This document shows positions 34,409 to 42,770 of a stretch of DNA of 64,000 bases, piece after piece. Under the pieces are notes generated by a model. It did not search any database, was not told the origin of the DNA, and saw nothing but the letters and a program-made list of their open reading frames with translations. This DNA comes from Streptomyces sp. Tue 6430 (GTDB lineage: Bacteria; Actinomycetota; Actinomycetes; Streptomycetales; Streptomycetaceae), in assembly GCA_021568835.1 (NCBI GenBank), contig JAKGSH010000010.1, positions 2,666,001-2,730,000 of the forward strand, given 5' to 3'. The translations under genes and the position numbers were made by a program. Numbering within the stretch: position 1 is the stretch's first letter; every line of letters starts with the position of its first letter.

Positions 34409-34624
34409 TCAGCCGCGCGGCGGGGCCGGCAGGAGGTGCCTGCGACGGACGCCGGCCTCCTCGCCGTACTCGCCGAGGACCACCACGTCGAAGGCGGCGC
34501 CCGCGAAGACGCGTATCGCGTGCAGGGTGTCGCCCAGGCGGTGGTGGTGCGGGGTGCCGGTGACGGAGGTCGCGCCGGGCGGGCGGCCCGGGGCGGGGGC
34601 TGGGGTGAAGGTCGCTGCGCTCAT
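34409..34624 (-). CDS. small conserved-type protein, unknown
   Basis: The 71-residue protein starts MSAATFTPAPAPG. It has a helical centre GDTLHAIRVFAGAAFDVVVLGEYGEEAGVRRR and a Pro-rich tail. I have a weak memory of similar Streptomyces proteins with an ..VFAGAAFDVVVLGEYGEEAGVRR core. GGAGG is only one base before the ATG, so the exact start is uncertain. No function is proposed. Confidence 0.55.
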   Translation of the reverse strand: MSAATFTPAPAPGRPPGATSVTGTPHHHRLGDTLHAIRVFAGAAFDVVVLGEYGEEAGVRRRHLLPAPPRG

Positions 34625-34744
34625 GCCTCCATGGTGCGATCGCGGACATAAGGGCGGCATCGGTCTCCGGGTCCACTTCGGGTGGATTTCCCGTCCCCCC
34701 TCAGGGGGAGCGGCTCCTCCGGGGAGAAAGGGCCTCGCCCCCTA

Positions 34745-34772
34745 GTGCTCTGACCGCATAGGTTCGCCGGGT
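34745..34772 (+). repeat. IS630 left terminal inverted repeat
   Basis: Twenty-eight bases beginning GTGCTCTGACCGCATAGG. It matches the right end in reverse complement except at base 14 (A against G). Confidence 0.93.
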
Positions 34773-34829
34773 CGATGGTGGTGGCGGTTGGATGGGCGGT
34801 GACGTCCGATCCGAACCGCTGGAGGTGTG

Positions 34830-35951
34830 GTGGCCGAGCCTGTCCGTGTGCGCAGACTGACCGACCAGGAAGGTCAGAAGCTGCAGCAGATCGTGCGCCG
34901 GGGCAGCACCAGCTCGGTGCGCTACCGGCGCGCGATGATGCTGCTGGCCTCGGCCGGCGGGAACCGGGTGCCCGTGATCGCGCAGCTGGTCCAGGCCGAC
35001 GAGGACACCGTGCGCGATGTGATCCACCGGTTCAACGAGATCGGCCTGGCCTGCCTGGACCCTCGGTGGGCGGGAGGCCGTCCCCGCCTGCTCAGCCCTG
35101 ACGAGGAAGACTTCGTCGTCCAGACGGCCACCACCCGCCCCACCAAACTCGGCCAGCCCTTCACCCGCTGGTCGTTGCGCAAGCTCGTCGCCTACCTGCG
35201 GAAAGTCCACGGCCGGATGATCCTCATCGGCCGCGAGGCGTTACGCGGCCTGCTCGCCCGCCGTGGCATCACCTTCCAGCGCACCAAGACGTGGAAGGAG
35301 TCGCCGGACCCCGACCGTGAGGCAAAGCTGGACCGGATCGAGGAGGTCCTTCACCGCTTCCCCGACCGGGTCTTCGCCTTCGACGAATTCGGCCCGCTCG
35401 GGATCAGACCCACCGCGGGCTCGGGCTGGGCCGCACGCAAACGCCCCGACCGGCTGCCCGCCACCTACCACCGCACCCACGGAGTGCGCTACTTCCACGG
35501 CTGCTACTCGGTCGGCGACGACCGCCTGTGGGGCGTCAACCACCGCAGAAAGGGAGCCGTGAACACGCTGGCCGCCCTGAAGTCGATCCGCGCCGCCCGA
35601 CCCGACGGCGCCCCGATCTACGTCATCCTGGACAACCTGTCCGCCCACAAGGGCAGCGACATCCGACGCTGGGCGAAGAAACACAAGGTCGAGCTGTGTT
35701 TCACCCCGACCTACGCCTCGTGGGCGAACCCCATCGAGGCCCACTTCGGGCCGCTGCGGCAGTTCACCATCGCCAACTCGAACTACCCCAACCACACGGT
35801 TCAGACCCGGGCCCTGCACGCCTACCTGCGCTGGCGCAACGCCAACGCCCGCCATCGCGATGTCCTGGCCGCCGAACGCAAGGAACGCGCCCGCGTCCGC
35901 AGCGAGAAAGGCATCCGCTGGGGCGGACGCCCCCTCGCCACCGCGGCCTGA
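34830..35951 (+). CDS. IS630-family transposase
   Basis: The 373-residue protein has an N-terminal HTH pair (KLQQIVRRGSTSSVRYRRAMMLLAS, RVPVIAQLVQADEDTVRDVIHRFN). The catalytic core has Asp in VFAFDEFGPLG (residue ~185), Asp in YVILDNLSAHKG (~268) and Glu in ANPIEAHFG (~303). The last two are separated by 34 residues, the DD34E pattern of IS630. GTG 34830 has GGAGG four bases before it; GTG 34827 is also possible. No frameshift is present, unlike many neighbours. Confidence 0.95.
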   Translation: MAEPVRVRRLTDQEGQKLQQIVRRGSTSSVRYRRAMMLLASAGGNRVPVIAQLVQADEDTVRDVIHRFNEIGLACLDPRWAGGRPRLLSPDEEDFVVQTATTRPTKLGQPFTRWSLRKLVAYLRKVHGRMILIGREALRGLLARRGITFQRTKTWKESPDPDREAKLDRIEEVLHRFPDRVFAFDEFGPLGIRPTAGSGWAARKRPDRLPATYHRTHGVRYFHGCYSVGDDRLWGVNHRRKGAVNTLAALKSIRAARPDGAPIYVILDNLSAHKGSDIRRWAKKHKVELCFTPTYASWANPIEAHFGPLRQFTIANSNYPNHTVQTRALHAYLRWRNANARHRDVLAAERKERARVRSEKGIRWGGRPLATAA

Positions 35952-35954
35952 CCA

Positions 35955-35982
35955 ACCCGGCGAACCTACGCGGTCAGAGCAC
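35955..35982 (-). repeat. IS630 right terminal inverted repeat
   Basis: The complement of the left terminal repeat with one mismatch. It is followed by the TA target duplicate at 35983-35984. Confidence 0.93.
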
Positions 35983-36000
35983 TAGGGGACAAGCGAGGAG

Positions 36001-36062
36001 AGGCCGGGAGACCCCGAAGGCCGGGAGACCCCGAAGGCCGGGAGACCGCGAAGGCCGGGAGG
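36001..36062. repeat. 17-bp tandem repeats between the IS and helD
   Basis: AGGCCGGGAGACCCCGA at 36001-36017 and 36018-36034, with a one-base variant at 36035-36051 and a partial fourth copy to 36062. It abuts the -35 region of helD. Confidence 0.88.
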
Positions 36063-36069
36063 AAACCCG

Positions 36070-36100
36070 TTGGCATCGCGGGGCCCCCAGGTCCTAGAAT
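36070..36100 (+). promoter_or_regulatory. helD promoter with leader hairpin
   Basis: TTGGCA (36070-36075) and TAGAAT (36095-36100) are separated by 19 bases. Transcription would begin near 36107 and give a leader of about 94 bases. The leader contains a 9-bp hairpin at 36135-36159 (GCCGTCCGG/CCGGACGGC). I do not see the rifamycin-associated element reported upstream of some rifamycin-inducible genes. Confidence 0.55.
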
Positions 36101-36200
36101 CTCCGCTCTTGCCCGCCTCCCTCGCCGGAGCGCCGCCGTCCGGACGGAAACCGGACGGCCCCCGCCGCAGCACCCCCTCAGCAGGCCCGGAGGCACCCCC

Positions 36201-38252
36201 TTGTCCACGCCCGTGTCCGCCGCCGACCCGCTCCTCCGCGAGCGCTCCCACCTCGCCGCCTCCCGCGCCGCGCTGCGCGCCATGCGCGAGGACGTGCAGT
36301 CCCTCGACATCAGCGACGTCACCGCCAACTGGGTCAACGCGCAGATCCTGGAGCGCCAGATCGCGGACCGCGTCAAGGCGCTCGCCGACCTCAGCGACAC
36401 CCCGCTGTTCTTCGGCCGGCTGGACTACCTCCGCGCCCCCGGCGCCGAGCAGGCCGAGGGCGCGGAGGGGGAGCGCTTCTACATCGGGCGCCGGCACGTC
36501 CACGACCACGACGGCGACCCGATGGTCGTCGACTGGCGCGCGCCGGTCTCGCAGCCGTTCTACCGGGCCTCCAGGAAGGACCCGATGGACATCGGCCTCC
36601 GGCGCCGGTTCGGCTACACCGGCGGCGACCTCACCGCGTACGAGGACGAGCACCTCTCGGACCCGGCCGAGACGGCCGGCACCAGCAAGCTGCTCCAGCG
36701 GGAGATCGAGCGGCCGCGCGTCGGCCCGATGCGGGACATCGTCGCCACCATCCAGCCCGAGCAGGACGAGATCGTCCGCAGCGGGCTGGGCGGCTCGGTG
36801 TGCGTGCAGGGCGGCCCCGGCACCGGGAAGACGGCCGTCGGCCTGCACCGGGTGGCGTACCTGCTGTACGCGCACCGAGAGCGGCTGGCCCGCACCGGCA
36901 CACTGGTCATCGGACCGAACCGGTCCTTCCTCCAGTACATCGAGCAGGTGCTGCCCGCCCTGGGAGAGCTGACGGTCCGCCAGGCCACCGTCGACGACCT
37001 CGTCGCGCGCGTCGAGGTGCGGGGCGCGGACGAGGCCCCGGCGGCGGTCGTCAAGGGCGACGCGAGGATGGCCGAGGTGCTGCGGCGGGCGCTGTACTCG
37101 CACGTCACCCTGCCGACCGAGCCGGTCGTCGTCGTCCGCGGCTCGCGCCGCTGGCGGGTCCCGGCGTACGAACTGGAGCGGATCGTCCGCGAGTTGCTCG
37201 ACCGCGACATCCGCTACGGCGCCGCCCGCGACGCCCTCCCGCAGCGCGTCGCGCACGCCGTGCTGGTGCAGATGGAACGGGCCGGGGAGGCGCCCGACGA
37301 CCGGGTGCAGGACGCCGTGGCCCGCAACAGCGCCGTCAAGGCCGCCGTGAAGGCCGTCTGGCCGCCCGTCGACCCGGCGAAGCTGGTGCTGCGGCTGCTC
37401 ACGGACGCGGAGTTCCTCGCGGAGCACGCGGCGGGGATCCTCACCGGGGACGAGCAGAGGACGGTCCTGTGGGCGAAGCCGGTGCGGTCGGTGAAGTCGG
37501 CCCGGTGGTCCGCCGCGGACGCGGTGCTGATCGACGAGGCGGCCGACCTCGTGGAGCGCACGCCCTCCCTGGGCCACGTCGTCCTCGACGAGGCCCAGGA
37601 CCTGTCCCCCATGCAGTACCGCGCGGTCGGCCGCCGCTGCACCACGGGCAGCGCGACCGTCCTGGGCGATCTGGCGCAGGGCACCACGCCCTGGGCGACG
37701 CGCAGTTGGCAGGAGGCCCTCGTCCACCTCGGCAAGGCCGACGCGGTGGTCGAGGAACTGACGGCCGGTTTCCGCGTGCCGACGGACGTCATCGCCTACG
37801 CCTCCCGGCTGCTGCCCCACATCGCGCCGGGGCTGACGCCGGTCGCCTCCGTCCGGGAGAACCCCGGCTCCTTCGAGATCCGCGCGGTGTCGGACGGCGA
37901 GGACGTCGTCGCCGCCTGCGTGGAGTCGCTCCGCAACGAGGGGTCGACGGGCCTCATCGCGGCCGACGCCCGCGTGCCCGCGCTGGCGGAGGCCCTCGGG
38001 GCGGCGGGGATCCCCTTCCTGGCCCCCGGCGAGGAGACCACCCGGGAGATCCGCCTGACCCTGGTCCCGGCCTCCCTGGCCAAGGGTCTGGAGTACGACC
38101 ACGTCGTCCTGGACGAGCCGAGCGCGGTGGTGGACGCCGAGCCGGACGAACGGACGGGACTGCGGCGCCTGTACGTGGCGCTGACCCGGGCCGTCTCGGG
38201 ACTGGTGGTCACCCACGCCACCGGCCTGCCGCCCCAACTGGCCAGCCGATAG
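36201..38252 (+). CDS. helD: HelD-type UvrD-like RNA-polymerase-associated helicase/ATPase
   Basis: The 683-residue protein has an N-terminal coiled-coil-like region (LASRAALRAMREDVQ..., residues 15-65). Walker A is CVQGGPGTGKTAVGLHR near 207, Walker B VVLDEAQDLSPMQYR near 465, and GFRVPTDVIAYA and LAKGLEYDHVVLDEP near 520-640. HelD/HelR proteins bind RNA polymerase and recycle stalled complexes; Streptomyces HelR gives rifamycin tolerance by displacing the drug (established for HelR). Whether this one is HelR or HelD cannot be told by eye. TTG 36201 has GGAGG 8 bases upstream. An IS630 copy ends about 220 bases upstream. Confidence 0.9.
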   Translation: MSTPVSAADPLLRERSHLAASRAALRAMREDVQSLDISDVTANWVNAQILERQIADRVKALADLSDTPLFFGRLDYLRAPGAEQAEGAEGERFYIGRRHVHDHDGDPMVVDWRAPVSQPFYRASRKDPMDIGLRRRFGYTGGDLTAYEDEHLSDPAETAGTSKLLQREIERPRVGPMRDIVATIQPEQDEIVRSGLGGSVCVQGGPGTGKTAVGLHRVAYLLYAHRERLARTGTLVIGPNRSFLQYIEQVLPALGELTVRQATVDDLVARVEVRGADEAPAAVVKGDARMAEVLRRALYSHVTLPTEPVVVVRGSRRWRVPAYELERIVRELLDRDIRYGAARDALPQRVAHAVLVQMERAGEAPDDRVQDAVARNSAVKAAVKAVWPPVDPAKLVLRLLTDAEFLAEHAAGILTGDEQRTVLWAKPVRSVKSARWSAADAVLIDEAADLVERTPSLGHVVLDEAQDLSPMQYRAVGRRCTTGSATVLGDLAQGTTPWATRSWQEALVHLGKADAVVEELTAGFRVPTDVIAYASRLLPHIAPGLTPVASVRENPGSFEIRAVSDGEDVVAACVESLRNEGSTGLIAADARVPALAEALGAAGIPFLAPGEETTREIRLTLVPASLAKGLEYDHVVLDEPSAVVDAEPDERTGLRRLYVALTRAVSGLVVTHATGLPPQLASR

Positions 38253-38266
38253 GGGCCTTTCCGGCA

Positions 38267-38295
38267 GGGGCCGCCCAGGCACCCCGGGCGGCCCC
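38267..38295. terminator. 10-bp hairpin between convergent helD and cutC
   Basis: GGGGCCGCCC (38267-38276) pairs with GGGCGGCCCC (38286-38295) around 9 bases, 14 bases after the helD stop. Confidence 0.75.
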
Positions 38296-38332
38296 GCCCT
38301 CTCGTCTCCCCCTCGGCCGGCACTCTCTCGCC

Positions 38333-39023
38333 TCACCCCTCGTCCAGCACCCGCCGCCACTCCCCACGGCCGCCGCCGACACCGGCCCCTCCCAGCCGTC
38401 CGGCCGGGCCGCCCCGCCGATGTGGAACGCGTCGACGCCCGCCGCCCGCAGCGCCGGCACGTGCTCGAGCCGCAGTCCTCCCCCACCAGGACCTCCTGCT
38501 CGTACCCCTGCTCCCCGCGCCGGCCCGCCTCGGCGACCAGCACGGGCAGCCCGTCGTCGACGCCCGCGGCGGACCCGGCCGTGAGGTAGGTGTCCAGGCC
38601 GGGCAGTGCCTCGCACTGCTTGCGCAGGGCGTCCCGGTCGGCCGTGTGGTCGATGGCCCGGTGGAACGTCCAGGAGCAGCCGTCCAGTTCCGCGACCACC
38701 CGCTCGACGGCGGCCAGGTCCACGCCGCCCTCCGCATCGAGGAAGCCGAGCACGAACTGGTCCGCCCCGGCCGCCCGCAGCGTCCCGGCGGCCCGGACGA
38801 GCCGTCCGACGTCCCCGGCGGCGAACCCGTCGGTCAGGCGCAGCATCACGCGCAGGTCGATGTCGACGGCGGCCCGGATCGCGGCGAAGGCCGTGACCGG
38901 CGGGGTGAGCCCGTCGGCGGCCATGTCGGTGACCAGTTCGAGGCGATCGGCGCCTCCGGCCTGGGCGGCGACCGCGTCCTGCGCGTCGAGCGCGATCACC
39001 TCCAGGACTGCACGCTTGCTCAT
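38333..39023 (-). CDS. cutC: CutC-family protein, two frameshifts
   Basis: CutC is a TIM-barrel protein linked to copper homeostasis. Visible motifs: MSKRAVLEVIALDAQDAVAAQAGGADRLELV at 1-31, DIDLRVMLRL near 58, ADQFVLGFLDAEGGVD near 90, and SWTFHRAIDHTADRDAL near 117. Past the segment EVLVG the frame breaks at the CCCCC (plus strand) 38480-38484, and the protein resumes in another frame as LRLEHVPALRAAGVDAFHIGGAARPDGWEGPVSAAAV. A second break at CCCC 38362-38365 leads to ..EWRRVLDEG and the stop at 38333. Adding one base at each gives a normal ~230-residue CutC. Confidence 0.82.
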
Positions 39024-39141
39024 GGGACCCCATTCGTCGACGGCTCTACAGGTCTAGTCCAATTCCAGAGTACGCCCGCGAGCCGTCGCGCTCACCCCCG
39101 CGTCCCCGGCCGGACCGGGCGAGCCGGGCGAGAATGACCCC

Positions 39142-39897
39142 ATGGCCGACCACCCCGCACCCGACCGTCCCGCACCCGACCGCCCCCGAGCCGGGGACCC
39201 CGCCCCGCAGGTCCTGCGCGACCGCTTCCGCCGCGCCCTGGAAGCCGCCCGCACCCCGGCCGCCGCCGTCCCGGCCGGCCCGGCCGTCCCGGCCGGCCCG
39301 GCCGGCCCGGCCGGCCCGGCCGCCCCCGACCCCCTCCCCTACGCCGACGACCTCCTGCGCCGCTGGCGGGAGCCGCAGCGCCGCTACCACACGCTCACCC
39401 ACCTCACCGCGGTCCTCGACCGGATCGACACGCTCCAGGAGTACGCCGACGACCCGGACGTCGTCCGCCTGGCCGCCTGGTTCCACGACGCCGTCCACCT
39501 CCCCGACCGCTCCGAGAACGAGGAGCGCTCCGCCCGCCTCGCCGAGCGCGCGCTGCCCGAGGCCGGACTGCCGCCGGCGAGGACCGCCGAGGTGGCCCGG
39601 CTGGTCCGGCTCACCGTCACCCACGACCCGGCCGACGGCGACCGCGACGGCCAGGTGCTGTGCGACGCCGACCTCGCGATCCTCGCCGCGCCGCCGTCGG
39701 CGTACGCCGCCTACACGGCCGAGATCCGCGAGGAGTACCGCTTCGTGCCGAACGACGCCTTCCGCGAGGGCCGGGCCGGCGTACTGCGTCATCTCCTCGG
39801 CCTGCCACGGCTGTTCCGTACCCCGTACGGGGTACGGGAGTGGGAGGCGACCGCCCGGTACAACATGCGCGCGGAGCTGGAAATGCTGTCGATCTGA
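39142..39897 (+). CDS. HD-domain metal-dependent phosphohydrolase
   Basis: The 251-residue protein has motifs RRYHTLTHL near residue 95, WFHDAVH near 125 and CDADLAIL near 177, with metal-ligand His and Asp as in the predicted HD-superfamily group (YedJ-like). An N-terminal Ala/Pro-rich segment with AGPAGPAG repeats (residues 40-65) is likely disordered. GAGAAT 6 bases before the ATG is compatible with a leaderless start. The substrate is unknown. Confidence 0.87.
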   Translation: MADHPAPDRPAPDRPRAGDPAPQVLRDRFRRALEAARTPAAAVPAGPAVPAGPAGPAGPAAPDPLPYADDLLRRWREPQRRYHTLTHLTAVLDRIDTLQEYADDPDVVRLAAWFHDAVHLPDRSENEERSARLAERALPEAGLPPARTAEVARLVRLTVTHDPADGDRDGQVLCDADLAILAAPPSAYAAYTAEIREEYRFVPNDAFREGRAGVLRHLLGLPRLFRTPYGVREWEATARYNMRAELEMLSI

Positions 39898-39924
39898 GCC
39901 CCGCGCCCGCCTACGCTGCCCGTC

Positions 39925-41030
39925 ATGCGCGCATGGGGCGGGGATCAGGTGACGGAGGCCGTCGCGGGCAGCGTGGAACTGCTGCGGACGGTGACGGACG
40001 AGGACTGGACCGGCGTGAGGGCCGGCCGGCTGGAGTGGACCTGCCGGCGGACGGCGGAACACGTGGCGAGCGATCTCATCGCCTACGCCGGGCAGTTGGC
40101 GGGCCGGGCGCGGAGCGCGTACGTGCCCTTCGAGATCACCTTCGACGAGGGCACCGACCAGGCGGGCGTCCTGGACGTCGTCGAGACCACCGGCGCCCTG
40201 CTGGCCGCCGCCGTCCGCACCACCCCGCCCCGGGTCCGCGCCTTCCACCCCTACCCCTTCCGCAGCGCGGACCGCGAGGGCTTCGCCGCGATGGGCGTCG
40301 CCGAGGTCCTCCTGCACACCCACGACATCGCCGAGGGCCTCGGCCTGTCGTACGAGCCGCCCGCCGGGCTGTGCGAGGACGTCCTCACCCGGATCTTCCC
40401 GCACGTGCGGCCGGGCCCCGAGCCCTGGCCGACCCTGCTGTGGGCCACCGGCCGCGGCGAACTGCCCGGCCGCGCCCCGGTCACCGGCTGGCGCTGGCAC
40501 AACAACCTGGTCCTGCCCGCCGGTCGCCTCACCCTCGAAGGCCTCACCCCGGCGGCCGCCGCCGACCTGGTCGCGGGCGGCGACGGCGGTTTCGTCTGGC
40601 TCGGCGACGCGCCCTACGAGGGCACCCGCGAGGTCGCCGCCGGCCTGCTGAAGGCGTACGACGCCGGGGTGCACCGGCCCGAGTTCGGGGCGTTCGTGCT
40701 CGTGAGGGGGAGGACGGCCGGGCCGTCGGCAGCCTGGGCTTCCACGGGATGCCCGACGAGGAGGGCCGTACCGAGATCGGCTACGACCTCGTGGAGCCGG
40801 CCCGCGGCCACGGCTACGCCACCGAGGCCGTCGACGCCCTCGCCGAGTGGGCGCTCGCGCGGGACGACGTACGCCTGCTGTGCGCGGCGGTGCGGGAGGC
40901 GAACACCCCGTCGCAGAACGTCCTGTCCCGCGCCGGGTTCGTCCGGGCCGACGTGGGGCGGGAGTCCCTCCTGGAGGACGACACGCTACGGCTGTACACG
41001 CGCCGCGCGCGGCCCCCCGCCGCCCCCTGA
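39925..41030 (+). CDS. maleylpyruvate-isomerase/DinB-like plus GNAT acetyltransferase fusion, one frameshift
   Basis: The N-terminal ~170 residues have the DinB/mycothiol-maleylpyruvate-isomerase pattern (VAGSVELLRTVTDEDW, RRTAEHVASDLIAYA, GVAEVLLHTHDIAEGL with a His triad). The C-terminal part, in the next frame, is a GNAT acetyltransferase (VGSLGFHGMPDEEGRTEIGYDLVEPARGHGYATEAVDALAEWAL, with the Q/RxxGxG-like RGHGYAT loop, then NTPSQNVLSRAGFV). The join is at GGGGG 40706-40710; one more G gives VLVRGEDGRAVGSL. A TACGCT box 7 bases before ATG 39925 suggests leaderless expression. If repaired it is a ~368-residue two-domain protein. Confidence 0.8.
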
Positions 41031-41113
41031 GACCGCCCCACCGCTCCACCCTGGGGCCCCTTGGATCCACCCCACCACTCCACCCGGGGGCGCCCCTCCG
41101 CCCCGCTCCACCC

Positions 41114-41383
41114 CTACGCCCGGGGGCGCCCCTTGGGCCGTCGCAGTCCGGACTCCGTGAGCAGTCGCACCACCTCGCGGCTGCTGACCCGCACCGCGCC
41201 GGCCGCGACCACGTCGGGGTACCGGTGCGAGGGGATGTCGTAGTGGTCGCGTTCGAACGCCCGCCGGGGCACGCCCAACCCGTCGGCGAACGCGTGCAGT
41301 TCGTCGAAGGACACGTCGCTGACGAGGTGGGACCACATCCGTCCGTGGCCGGGCCAGTCCGGCGGGTCGACGTAGATCGTCAC
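41114..41383 (-). CDS. DUF4031 protein
   Basis: The 89-residue protein opens MTIYVDPPDWPGHGRMWSHLVSDVSFDELHAFA. It continues with a conserved ..FERDHYDIPSHRYPDVVAAGAVRVSSREVVRLL segment. This is the DUF4031 signature as I know it: small, His/Asp-rich, uncharacterised. It starts 7 bases after the stop of the zinc-ribbon gene on the same strand, so they form an operon. Confidence 0.85.
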   Translation of the reverse strand: MTIYVDPPDWPGHGRMWSHLVSDVSFDELHAFADGLGVPRRAFERDHYDIPSHRYPDVVAAGAVRVSSREVVRLLTESGLRRPKGRPRA

Positions 41384-41390
41384 GCGCGCC

Positions 41391-41780
41391 TCACGAGGTC
41401 CGGCCGGACGCCGACCCCAGCGCCCCCACCGCCGCGACCTTCACGCCCGCCCGGTGGCACACCCAGTGCGGGTCGGGCCCGAGTTCGGGCTCGACCTCCA
41501 GGGCGTGCGGGTCGCCCGAGCCGCACACCGGGCAGATCGGCCAGCGGCCGTGGCGCTCCAGCAGGGCGTCCTGCACGTCCTGCGCGACCAGTCCGGTCAC
41601 GAAGGCCACGCCGTCCGGCCACTGCTCCACCCACCAGCGCCGCTGCGTCACGGACTCCTCGACCAGGGAGACCACGTCCGCCGCGGCCACCTCGCCCGAG
41701 GCCAGGTCGGCGAGGACGAGGGCGCGCGCGGCGTGCAACGCCTGTTCCAGTGGGCTGATGCGGGGAGGGGAGGGGTCCAT
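41391..41780 (-). CDS. hypothetical protein with putative zinc ribbon
   Basis: The 129-residue protein has a helical N-terminal part (SPLEQALHAARALVLADLASGEVAAADVVSLVEE). Then RRWWVEQWPDGVAFVTGLVAQDVQDALLE and a zinc-ribbon-like CPVCGSGDPHAL...WVCHRAG follow. ATG 41780. It is first in an operon with the DUF4031 gene and is divergent from murR. Function is unknown. Confidence 0.78.
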   Translation of the reverse strand: MDPSPPRISPLEQALHAARALVLADLASGEVAAADVVSLVEESVTQRRWWVEQWPDGVAFVTGLVAQDVQDALLERHGRWPICPVCGSGDPHALEVEPELGPDPHWVCHRAGVKVAAVGALGSASGRTS

Positions 41781-41799
41781 GCACCCATTGTGCGCACTC

Positions 41800-41829
41800 T
41801 TGACCGCGTCCCCGGTACGGAAATATTTT
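41800..41829 (+). promoter_or_regulatory. murR promoter (leaderless) with overlapping palindrome
   Basis: TTGACC (41800-41805), 18-base spacer, TATTTT (41824-41829), then 6 bases to ATG 41836, so the mRNA should begin at the start codon. GAAATATTTTTC (41820-41831) covers the -10 box, and a second AT palindrome GAAATTTTC (41854-41862) lies inside the first codons. Two similar sites in very G+C-rich DNA suggest autoregulation by the MurR/RpiR protein (inference). Confidence 0.68.
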
Positions 41830-41835
41830 TCACGG

Positions 41836-42719
41836 ATGCCCCAGGACGTGACGGAAATTTTCGGCGGCGCCCTCGCCGCCCGGGTCCGCGCGCTGGCCCC
41901 GTCCATGACGCGCTCGGTGCAGCGCGTCGCCGAGACCGTCGCGGGCGACCCCGCGGGCTGCGCGGCGCTCACCGTCACGCGCCTCGCGGAACGCACCGGC
42001 ACCAGCGAGGCGACCGTCGTGCGCACCGCCCGGCTGCTCGGCTACCCCGGCTACCGCGACCTGCGGCTCGCCCTCGCCGGGCTCGCGGCGCAGCAGCAGT
42101 CCGGCCGCGCCCCCGCCCTCACCACCGACATCGCGGTCGACGACCCGATCGCGGACGTCGTCGCCAAACTCGCCCACGACGAACGGCAGGCCCTCGCCGA
42201 CACCGCCGCCGGTCTCGACACCGTGCAGCTCGGGGCGGCGGTGGCGGCGGTGGCCGCCGCCCGCAGGACGGACGTCTACGGCGTCGGCGCGTCCGGGCTC
42301 GTCGCCCAGGACCTCGTGCAGAAGCTGCTGCGGATCGGGCTCATGGCCCACGCGCACAGCGACCCGCACCTCGCGGTGACGAACGCGGTGCAGTTGCGGA
42401 CGGGGGACGTCGCCGTCGCGATCACGCACTCCGGGACGACGCGGGACGTCGTCGAACCGCTGCGGGTCGCCTTCGAGCGGGGCGCCACGACCGTCGCCGT
42501 CACCGGGCGGCCGGGCGGGGCGGTCACGCAGTACGCGGACCAGGTGCTGACGACGTCGACGGCCCGGGAGAGCGAGCTGCGGCCCGCGGCGATGTCGTCC
42601 AGGACCGGTCAGCTGCTGGTGGTGGACTGCCTGTTCGTGGGGTGGCGCAGCGCACGTACGACACGGCGGCACCGGCGCTGGCCGCGTCGTACGAGGCCCT
42701 GGCGCACCGGCACCGGTAG
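41836..42719 (+). CDS. murR: MurR/RpiR-family regulator, frameshift near the C-terminus
   Basis: The ~294-residue protein has an N-terminal HTH_6 domain (TRSVQRVAETVAGDP...LTVTRLAERTGTSEATVVRTARLLGYPGYRDLRLAL). A SIS sugar-phosphate domain follows (TDVYGVGASGLVAQDLVQKLLRIG, VAVAITHSGTTRDVVEPLRVAFERGATTVAVTG). The annotated frame reads through into murQ. Adding one G in GGGG 42639-42642 gives ..VGVAQRTYDTAAPALAASYEALAHRHR with stop at 42717. The SIS domain and the downstream murQ imply that it senses N-acetylmuramate 6-phosphate. By genus convention many relatives are just labelled MurR/RpiR, so the symbol is by context. Confidence 0.85.
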
Positions 42720-42770
42720 ACCGTGGGAGACACGTCGACCGACCCGCGCCGGAGAGAAAGAGCCGCTGCC

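Larger units (their letters stand above)
34745..35982 (+). mobile_element. IS630-family insertion sequence, 1238 bp, intact
   Basis: The element is bounded by 28-bp terminal inverted repeats with one mismatch (GTGCTCTGACCGC(a/g)TAGG...). It is flanked on both sides by TA (34743-34744 and 35983-35984), the IS630/Tc1 target duplication. It carries one full-length DDE transposase. Removing it gives a target of CCCCTAGGGG, a 10-bp palindrome cut at its central TA. The intact frame and near-identical ends point to a recent insertion. Confidence 0.95.

Noticed and set aside
35982..39023. 1013-codon minus-strand frame beginning with CutC residues
   Set aside because: Only the first ~185 codons are CutC; the rest is antisense to helD and arises from the cutC frameshift.
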